Source: CAZWRV01 sp964636325 (GTDB lineage: Bacteria > Verrucomicrobiota > Lentisphaeria > Victivallales > GWF2-50-93). From it: a DNA stretch of 30,728 nucleotides. Below are positions 24,289 through 30,728 of the stretch, in pieces. Each line of letters begins with the position of its first letter. Within the stretch, counting starts at the first letter, position 1. Location: contig CAZWRV010000080.1 in the NCBI GenBank assembly GCA_964636325.1, positions 1 through 30,728 of the forward strand, read 5' to 3'. A program made the translations under genes and the position numbers. Below the pieces are notes generated by a model, which saw nothing but the letters and a program-made list of their open reading frames with translations, did no database searches and was not told where the DNA came from.

Positions 24289-26648
24289 AAAAACTGTTCT
24301 CCATATTCTGGGAGCATGTCTCCGGCCGTCTGAGGCGCCGCCAGCTCGAGAAGAAAGGGCTGGTGCAGGCGAAGAAGAGCTTCGAGATACTGGACGGGGT
24401 TCCCGCAGCCGCGGAGAAGTCCAGGACGCTGTTCGCCACCATGCTTTTCGTCCTATGGGTGGCCTGCGCCTTCGTCCTCGTCCTCCCTCCGGTAAAGGTC
24501 AACGAGCCGGGGCTGGTGATGGGGCAGACGTCGCCCTCGGCGTGCTTCGCCGACTTCGACTTCTCGTATGTGGACGAGGCCAGGACGGAGGCGGCTCGCG
24601 CCGCGGCCCGCGAGGCTGCGCCGGAGATATACAGGCTTGATCAGTCCGAGGTGGACGCGGGCTCCAAGCTGGCATCGGGACTGCTTGCCGAGCTTGAGCG
24701 CCGGGCCAAGGCGGAGAAGGACGGCAAGGATTTCAACGAGCGCCCCGACATCAGGCCGTCGTCCGCAGTCAAGGACCTTTCCCAAAGCGACTTCGAGACC
24801 TTATGCCTGCTGCTCCAGTCGGAGGAGAAGCAGAAGTCGTTCATCTCCGAGGTGGCCGCGGTGCTGGACCGCGGGGTAGTCGCTGACGGCCAGATCGCCG
24901 GAAAGGACGAGTCGGCGCCGATACAGGTGGTGGATTCCAAGAACTATATCAGGAGGAAGCTGCGCTGCCTGGCGGATCTTACCAAGGCGTCGCAGGCCCC
25001 CGCCGAAATATCCGAGGCCGTGGCCAGGCACTACTCGCTTGAGAACAGGGAGCCCCTGAGGATGCAGCTGGAGAAGATGCTCCCCCTGGTCATCGTGCCC
25101 AACGTCTTCCTGGACGAGCACAGCACGGAGGCCGCGAAGCGCAGGGCGGCAGAGTCGGTCAGCCCCTGCATCGTCCAGTACAAAAAGGGCGACATCCTTG
25201 TGAAGAAGGGCGAGGTCATAAACCGCGACTCCTTCGATCTGAGCAGATATTACCAGAGGCAGAAGGCGAGGCTCTACGGCGGGGGCCTGCCGTGGAGGCG
25301 CCTGGTGGACGCCGCTGCGCTGTCCTTCCTGCTCGTTCTTTTCAACGGCATATACCTCATGCAGATACATCCGGAGATACTGAGGAGCAACAAGCTGCTC
25401 GGGCTGACCGTGGCGGTGCTTCTGGCGTCGGTCGCGGCCAACACCGCCTGCATAAGGCTGTTCGACTTCCTCGGGCCGCTCTTCGACGTGTCGCCGCTGC
25501 TGGCGCCGTCGGTCCTGCCGCTTGCGCTGGCGCCCCTCATCCTTTCGGCGATGGTTGGGCTGAGGGCGGCGATCTACGGAGGGCTCTTCGTCTCGTTCAT
25601 GGCGGCGCTGCAGATGGACGGCTCCTTCAGCGTTGCGATGACGGGGATGGTGCTGGGCGCGGCGGCCGGCTACGCGGTGCGGCACGCGCCGAACCACAGG
25701 ACTTACTTCCTGCGGGCGGCCCTAGTGATAACGCTGCTGCTGCCGCTGATGCAGCTTCTCAACCTCTGGCATGTCGGGCAGAAGCCGGAGCTTTTCCTGC
25801 CGGCGGTCCTGATCAGCGCGGCGAACGGGTTCATACTGGCGGCCTTCTCGCTGGCTCTGATATTCATCCTCGAGGCGTTGTTCCAGATGAGCACCGACAT
25901 GAGCCTGCTGCTGCTCTGCGACTACAACCATCCGCTGCTCAAGAAGCTTCAGTTCGAGGCGCCAGGCACATACCACCACAGCCTCCTGGTCTCAACCCTG
26001 GCCGAGCAGGCCGCGCATGAGATCGGCGCGAACCCGATACGCGCGAGGGTCTGCGCCCTATTCCACGACATCGGCAAGCTCGACACCCCGGAATATTTCA
26101 TAGAGAACACGCGTGGTGAGGACAGCAAGCACGACGACCTCAACCCGGAGGTCAGCAAGCTGGTGATACTCAACCATGTGAAAGAGGGCGTGAAGCTCGC
26201 GCGGAAGTTCAAGCTCCGCAAGATCATAAGGGACTGCATAGAGCAGCACCACGGCTCGGACCTCGTGCGCTACTTCTACCAGCGCGCCAGGAACGAGGGG
26301 CAGGCCAGGGACGAGGAGGTCAGCGAGAGCGACTTCCGCTATCCCGGCCCGCTGCCCAGGGAGAAGGAGGTGGTGATAGTCAGCCTCGCCGACGCCTGCG
26401 AGGCGGCCTCCAGGTCCATGACCAAGCCCACCCCCGCCAAGTTCGACGCCCTGATAGGCGAAATCTTCAGGAACCGCATCAAGGACGGGCAGCTCGACGC
26501 GGCCGAGATGACCTTCGGCGAGCTCGCGAAGATCAGGAAGTCCTTCATGCGCACGCTCGTGCAGATGACGCACGCCCGCATCGCATACCCGAAGCAGGAG
26601 GACGAGGAAGGCAAGGATGAGGACGATCTTTTCAAGCAGCAGGGCTGA
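24285..26648 (+). CDS. 7TM-HD phosphodiesterase (PgpH-like)
   Basis: The 787-residue protein is a 7TMR-HD protein, a family in which some members (PgpH) break down cyclic di-AMP. It has a first helix (about 47-67), an exterior domain (about 70-340, the 7TMR-HDED region), seven helices (about 345-545) and a cytoplasmic HD domain (about 560-710). The HD domain shows the YHHSLLVSTLAEQAAH, LFHDIGKL and QHHGSDLVRYFY motifs, so metal binding looks intact. The start is TTG within the PhoH stop, an overlap of four bases. ybeY begins 32 bases before its end. Whether c-di-AMP is used in this organism cannot be read here; no cyclase gene is visible. Confidence 0.94.
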
Positions 26649-27099
26649 GTGGAGGCCAAAGGACATGAAGAGGCTGGCTTCCATGGCCGGAGAGGCCGCC
26701 GAGCTCGCCGGGCTCCGAATCGAAGAAGGCCGCCACCTCGCCCTCAACTTCGTCACTTCCGGCGAGATAAGGCAGGTCAACGCGAAGTTCCTCGGCCACG
26801 ACCGCGCCACGGATGTAATCTCCTTCGACTACAGGAGGAGCGGAATATGCCTCCCCGGCGATCCCGCCGCCGAAATCTTTGTGTCGCCGGAGGCCGCGGA
26901 GGCCTTCGCCGCGAGAAGGAAGGGCAGATCATATTCCGACGAGATGGCGCTCTACGTCGTCCACGGAATCCTGCACGCGGCCGGCGAGGAGGACTACACC
27001 CCCGCCGCACGCCGGCGCATGCGCGGAAGGGAGAGGCGCATCATCGCACGGCTGAAAAGCAAATATAAGTTCGAAGAGATGTTCCCCAATGACGATTGA
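26617..27099 (+). CDS. ybeY: Endoribonuclease YbeY
   Basis: YbeY is a metal-dependent endoribonuclease of 16S rRNA 3' end maturation and ribosome quality control. The 160-residue protein shows RATDVISFDY and the metal site HGILHAAGEEDY (H116, H120). The third ligand, usually histidine in the HGxLHLxGYDH motif, is aspartate (D126), a variant I recall from Bacteroidetes-type YbeY. The start at 26617 gives a normal N-terminus aligned with the family, overlapping the HD gene by 32 bases; an ATG at 26665 would remove the first strand. It precedes the CorC-like gene, which begins 11 bases before its stop. Confidence 0.93.
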   Translation: MRTIFSSSRAEWRPKDMKRLASMAGEAAELAGLRIEEGRHLALNFVTSGEIRQVNAKFLGHDRATDVISFDYRRSGICLPGDPAAEIFVSPEAAEAFAARRKGRSYSDEMALYVVHGILHAAGEEDYTPAARRRMRGRERRIIARLKSKYKFEEMFPNDD

Positions 27100-28372
27100 A
27101 AACGAAATCTTCATAGTCGCGCTGCTGATCTTCATGTGGCTGATATCGGCTTGGGCGGCGCTTTCGCAGCTCACCCGGGGCAGGGCCAGGAAGCTGGAGT
27201 CCAGCAGACGCAAGCTCGCCGAGGAGGCCGAGGACTGGATCGACAGCAGGATGGAATACGAGATCGTGTTCCGTTTCCTTTCGTTCTTCACGGTCGCGAT
27301 ACTGGGCACGCTGACCTTCGCGATACTCGAGAAGATATGGAGGGTCTGGCCGCTCTACAAGATATCGGTCGTCTCCGGACTCATCACCTTCCTGCTTGTG
27401 GCCCTGGCGGAAATCCTGAGCCGGGCATTGGTCTTCCGCTTCGACATCCCCCTGCTTGCCGTCACGATGCCGCTCGTCAAGTTCCTGCGCTTCACAATTC
27501 TGTTCCCCCTGGTAAACGTGATAAACATCATCTACGACAAGCTCGAAAAGCGCAGGATCGAGACCGACAACATGGTCTTAGTCAGCGCGGAGGACGAGAT
27601 AATGTCGCTAATCGAGAGGGAGGACGGCGGCGAGGGCGGGCCCAGCCCCCTCGAAGACGACGAGAGGCGGATGATCCGCGGCGTCCTGGACCTGGACCGC
27701 ACCCTGGTCCGGGGCATTATGACGCCGCGCGTCGACGTCGAGGCGATCTCTATCGCGTCGACGGTCCAGGACGCCATAGCCAAGTTTGTGCAGAGCGCTC
27801 ACAGCCGCATCCCCGTCTACGGCAACAGCATAGACGAAATCAAGGGAGTCCTGCTGGCGAAGGACTTCCTGGACGTCGCGCGGATCTCCAGCAGGCCGCT
27901 CGAGCAGCTCGCCCACAGGCCCATCTTCATCCCCGAGACAAAGGCCGTCGGAGACCTCCTCCACGAGTTCAGGAAGAACCAGAACCATTTCGCGGTCGTC
28001 ATCGACGAATACGGCGGCACCGCGGGAATAGTCACCCTCGAGGACGTCGTCGAGGAGATCGTCGGCGAGATCAAGGACGAATACGACACGGATGAGGATT
28101 CGCCGCCCCTGCACGCGAGGCTTTCTGTGGACGAGATGGAATTCCACGGCAGGACGCTTATATTGCACGTGAACGAGGCCCTCGGCACGGAAATCCCGGC
28201 CGACGAAGGGGCCGACACCATAGGCGGCTACGTCTGCGCCCAGGCGGGCAGGATCCCGGAGACCGGCGAGGAGATAATCCTGGCCGGCGGTGTCAGGGCC
28301 ACCGTCATGAAGTCCGACAGGCGCAGAATCCTGAAGGTGAAGATCAAACTCTTAAAGGACAGAAATGAGTGA
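27089..28372 (+). CDS. CorC/HlyC-type membrane CBS protein
   Basis: The 427-residue protein has four hydrophobic stretches (about 5-25, 60-82, 92-112 and 120-142) like a short DUF21/CNNM domain, then a CBS pair (about 205-330) and a CorC/HlyC domain (about 345-425). The phrases RGIMTPRVDVEAI, HSRIPVYGNSIDEIKGVLLAKD and IDEYGGTAGIVTLEDVVEEIVGEI are diagnostic. Such proteins are linked to magnesium and cobalt efflux or membrane homeostasis. The start overlaps the ybeY stop by 11 bases, and its own stop overlaps the next gene by 8. The gene's place after ybeY is the usual order. Confidence 0.93.
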   Translation: MTIENEIFIVALLIFMWLISAWAALSQLTRGRARKLESSRRKLAEEAEDWIDSRMEYEIVFRFLSFFTVAILGTLTFAILEKIWRVWPLYKISVVSGLITFLLVALAEILSRALVFRFDIPLLAVTMPLVKFLRFTILFPLVNVINIIYDKLEKRRIETDNMVLVSAEDEIMSLIEREDGGEGGPSPLEDDERRMIRGVLDLDRTLVRGIMTPRVDVEAISIASTVQDAIAKFVQSAHSRIPVYGNSIDEIKGVLLAKDFLDVARISSRPLEQLAHRPIFIPETKAVGDLLHEFRKNQNHFAVVIDEYGGTAGIVTLEDVVEEIVGEIKDEYDTDEDSPPLHARLSVDEMEFHGRTLILHVNEALGTEIPADEGADTIGGYVCAQAGRIPETGEEIILAGGVRATVMKSDRRRILKVKIKLLKDRNE

Positions 28373-29159
28373 GTTTCTCAAAGACCTACCACTGAAGAGG
28401 CCCATCGTATTCTTCGATCTGGAGACGACCGGCACCAACTTCAGGATTGACAGGATCGTCGAGATAAGCGTCGCGAAATTCATGCCCGACGGCAAGTCCG
28501 AGGTGAAGACGCGGCGTGTGAATCCCGAGCGTCCGATCCCGGCCGACGCCACCGCGGTGCACGGCATCACCGACAAGGACGTCGCGAACGAGCCGACCTT
28601 CAAGGCGCTCGCCTCGTCGTTCTACAGATACCTGGAGAACTGCGACCTGGCCGGATACAACATTCAGCGCTTCGACCTGCCGCTGCTGGCCGAGGAGTTC
28701 AAGCGCTCCGGCATCGAATTCAAGACCGAAGCCGTGAAGGTGATAGACGTCCAGACCATCTTCCACAAGCTCGAGCCGCGCAACCTGGCCGCCGCATACA
28801 GGTTCTACTGCGGCAAGGACATCCAGAAGGCTCACAGCGCCGAGGCGGACGTCCTCGCGACCGTAGAGGTTCTCGCCGGGCAGTTCAGAAAGTACCCCGA
28901 GCTCCCGAAGACCATCGACGCCCTGCACGAGTTTTGCAGCCTGAAGGACGAAAGCTGGATAGACGCCACCGGCAGGTTCAAGTGGAAGGACGGCGCGCCC
29001 GTCGTCGGCTTCGGAAGGAACGACGGCGTCCCGCTCAGGGAGATCGCCGACAGGAATCCTGAGTTCCTGAGATGGATGATCAACGGATCGTTCCCCGCCG
29101 ACGCCGTCGAAATCGCGAAGAAGGCCCTCATGGGCGTCTTTCCGGAAAAGAAGCCTTGA
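28365..29159 (+). CDS. DEDDh 3'-5' exonuclease (DnaQ-like)
   Basis: The 264-residue protein opens with a DnaQ-type exonuclease domain (about 12-170): FFDLETTG (D18, E20), GYNIQRFDLPLL (D104) and the HSAEADVLAT box (H157, D162), so the DEDDh set is complete. Expected substrates are DNA or RNA 3' ends; it could proofread or repair. The C-terminal 90 residues contain a FKWKDGAPVVGFGRNDGVPL segment typical of stand-alone exonucleases of this type that carry an extra strand-rich domain. It overlaps the CorC-like gene by 8 bases and is followed by the SirB1-like gene after 18. Confidence 0.93.
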   Translation: MSEFLKDLPLKRPIVFFDLETTGTNFRIDRIVEISVAKFMPDGKSEVKTRRVNPERPIPADATAVHGITDKDVANEPTFKALASSFYRYLENCDLAGYNIQRFDLPLLAEEFKRSGIEFKTEAVKVIDVQTIFHKLEPRNLAAAYRFYCGKDIQKAHSAEADVLATVEVLAGQFRKYPELPKTIDALHEFCSLKDESWIDATGRFKWKDGAPVVGFGRNDGVPLREIADRNPEFLRWMINGSFPADAVEIAKKALMGVFPEKKP

Positions 29160-29177
29160 ACAGTACGGCGCCAGAAG

Positions 29178-30029
29178 ATGAAGAATTCCAAGTTGAAATC
29201 GCTTTTGAAGCTCCTCGACGACGAAGACCACAAGGTCGCGAACTTCGCCATGGCCGAGCTGCTCGCCATGGAAGGCGCCGACAAAATACTTCCCCGCCTC
29301 CAGGAGAGCAGGAGGACTGGCATCAGGGCCCGTTCGCACCAGATGCAGGCCGTCCTCAGGATGCGCAGGCTGAGGAGCAGAATCCGTTCCAGGCTCGGCA
29401 GCCAGTCCCGCAGCCTCGTCCACAGCCTGATCGACCTGCACATGCTCTGGTATGACGACGACAGCCGCACGGAGGTCTGCAGGCTCTGGAGGCAGTTCCT
29501 GCTCACCTCGTCCGAATGGAAGATCGACTCCCTGCGCAGCCTGGTGGATTTCATGAAGGACTGCGGATTCTCGGTGCCGACCGTCGACGAGGTCTTCGCG
29601 GACTACTACTGCATTGCGTCGGTCCTGGAAGAGCGGACAGGGGCCGACTTCATGCTCTGCGCCGTAGCCTGCCAGACCGCCGCGGAACACGGGCTCCAGC
29701 TGCGGATTGTGAACACCGATACTGGGTTCGGCCTGATGGACGCCTCTGGGCGGATATCCCTCCCAGCTGCGGACTGGGGGATATTCAAGGAGATCCCCGA
29801 GATGCATGCGGTAGCATGCGACGCCGCTATGATCTGCCGGACAGCCGCCTCCATGCTGCTGCTGGCCGCGATGGTCACCGAAAGCTTCCGCTACGTTCAT
29901 ACGATCGGCGAATGCCTCGTGCACAAATCCTCCGGCAAAAACGTATTCGACGTCCTGCCCTACCCCTTTGGAAGGAACGGGTTGGAGCCTAAACATCCGA
30001 CATTGAATTTTCGGCATTCTCCTCAATAA
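29178..30029 (+). CDS. HEAT-like / SirB1-like protein of unknown function
   Basis: The 283-residue protein begins with a helical HEAT-like stretch (KSLLKLLDDEDHKVANFAMAEL) and a basic linker full of Arg (MRRLRSRIRSRLGSQSRS). The middle and C-terminal part (about 135-250) resembles the SirB1/transglutaminase-like fold: an ADYYCIASVLEERTG start, FMLCAVACQTAAEHGLQL and then the TDTGFGLMDASGRISL strand pair. No convincing catalytic triad can be assigned. It has no signal peptide or membrane helix. It follows the exonuclease gene by 18 bases and precedes gmk by 11, in the same operon. The family assignment is tentative; it could be a structural relative only. Confidence 0.75.
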   Translation: MKNSKLKSLLKLLDDEDHKVANFAMAELLAMEGADKILPRLQESRRTGIRARSHQMQAVLRMRRLRSRIRSRLGSQSRSLVHSLIDLHMLWYDDDSRTEVCRLWRQFLLTSSEWKIDSLRSLVDFMKDCGFSVPTVDEVFADYYCIASVLEERTGADFMLCAVACQTAAEHGLQLRIVNTDTGFGLMDASGRISLPAADWGIFKEIPEMHAVACDAAMICRTAASMLLLAAMVTESFRYVHTIGECLVHKSSGKNVFDVLPYPFGRNGLEPKHPTLNFRHSPQ

Positions 30030-30040
30030 GGACAATCAGC

Positions 30041-30670
30041 ATGTTCGTCAAACCACGGAGACTCGGCATCGCGCTGATCGTATCCGGCCCGAGCGGTGCG
30101 GGGAAGTCCAGCGTCTGCGCCGACATAAGGAGGATAGAGCCGGATTTGCATTTCTCGATCTCATGCACCACCAGGGAACCGAGGCCCGGCGAAAAGGACG
30201 GGGCGGACTACTTCTTCATATCCCGGGAGGATTTCGAGACCAAGGTCCGCGAAGGCCAGTTCCTCGAACATGCCGCCGTCCACGGAAACATGTATGGAAC
30301 CCTGAGATCTGAAGTGCTAGGCTATGTCATGAAGGGGTCTGACGTCCTCCTGGACATAGACGTCCAAGGCGCTATGCAGATCAAGGAGCAGGCCCGGCAG
30401 GATCCGGTGCTCTCCAAATGCGTCGAACTCGTCTTCATCGGCCCGCCAAGCTTCAAGGAACTCGAAAACCGCCTGCGCAACAGGGCCACGGAGCCCGAAG
30501 ACGTCATAAGGCTCCGGCTCGAAAACGCCAGGAAGGAAATGGAGTTCTGGCATAAATATGACTACCTGATCATAAACAAGGACCTCGGCGCCGCCGTCCA
30601 GGACGTCCACCACCTCCTTGACATCCTCCACAAGCGCACTTCGCGCCTAGAGGATTCAGGATTCTTCTGA
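30041..30670 (+). CDS. gmk: Guanylate kinase
   Basis: Gmk phosphorylates GMP to GDP with ATP. The 209-residue protein has the P-loop GPSGAGKSS (16-24), the GMP-binding SCTTREPRPGEKDGADYFF stretch, the FLEHAAVHGNMYGT segment and the LLDIDVQGA strand, and ends in the lid and LENARKEMEFW helices. All parts are present and the length is normal. An AAGGAC site lies 9 bases before the ATG. It is the last gene of the operon in view, followed within 35 bases by a GGTTGAGC hairpin. Confidence 0.97.
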   Translation: MFVKPRRLGIALIVSGPSGAGKSSVCADIRRIEPDLHFSISCTTREPRPGEKDGADYFFISREDFETKVREGQFLEHAAVHGNMYGTLRSEVLGYVMKGSDVLLDIDVQGAMQIKEQARQDPVLSKCVELVFIGPPSFKELENRLRNRATEPEDVIRLRLENARKEMEFWHKYDYLIINKDLGAAVQDVHHLLDILHKRTSRLEDSGFF

Positions 30671-30704
30671 CCTCTCCTCTGAAACTCGATTCCTTTCGGT
30701 GGAG

Positions 30705-30723
30705 GGTTGAGCCAAGCTCAACC
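30705..30723. terminator. 8-bp hairpin after gmk near the window edge
   Basis: GGTTGAGC (30705-30712), loop CAA and GCTCAACC (30716-30723) form a perfect stem 34 bases after the gmk stop. The T-run, if any, would lie beyond the window, so a terminator is possible but not shown. Confidence 0.35.
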
Positions 30724-30728
30724 GCGGC

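Overview
The window is a GC-rich bacterial chromosome segment made mostly of housekeeping genes on both strands, with short gaps that are unusually rich in palindromic repeats. An outer-membrane, diderm lifestyle is suggested by apolipoprotein N-acyltransferase, a periplasmic HtrA protease, a LysM lipoprotein and lone periplasmic binding proteins. The gene mix (PhoH / 7TM-HD / YbeY / CorC cluster, ABC-2 exporter with a helical-repeat partner, dispersed CCAAATTCC-type repeats, GTCAGACNN nonamers) is most like the PVC superphylum, probably a Lentisphaerota-type organism. That placement is inferred from memory of such genomes and was not tested by search.

Layout. 1-2227: the start of a minus-strand DUF6788-like gene cut by the window edge, then a Cache-HAMP-SpoIIE phosphatase. 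2351-3376: an NMT1/THI5-like solute-binding protein upstream of the phosphatase on the same strand. 3377-3831: a gap with a 123-bp terminal-inverted-repeat element. 3832-4521: an orphan P-loop ATPase. 4554-5732: another inverted-repeat element, then the ribosomal genes rplM-rpsI with a strong promoter and a textbook terminator. 5900-8232: argC (plus), then a DUF2585 membrane protein and a DEDDy exonuclease (minus). 8301-10288: htrA, whose promoter lies inside a short repeat element, and a small membrane protein. 10442-13256: nadB-pcnB (minus). 13372-15171: lnt, divergent from nadB across a nonamer repeat. 15178-15370: two palindromic elements between convergent genes. 15424-16065: an SGNH hydrolase.

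16287-22628 is one plus-strand unit: a 36-codon ORF overlapping cysK by one base, cysK, an ABC ATPase with a repeat-bearing tail, an ABC-2 permease with a large predicted exterior domain, a membrane-anchored helical-repeat protein and a second permease. It looks like a dedicated exporter with an accessory protein and is the most interesting accessory system here.

22826-30670 is a second plus-strand unit: LysM lipoprotein, phoH, pgpH-like 7TM-HD phosphodiesterase, ybeY, CorC-like CBS protein, DEDDh exonuclease, a SirB1/HEAT-like protein and gmk. Several neighbours overlap by 4-33 bases, so translation is probably coupled. Its core (phoH-HD-ybeY-corC) is a widely conserved RNA and ribosome maintenance and nucleotide-signalling cluster.

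No tRNA, rRNA, CRISPR array or intact transposase was seen. The main non-genic content is at least five families of small inverted-repeat or tandem elements, some of which appear to have donated a promoter or protein C-termini to neighbouring genes.
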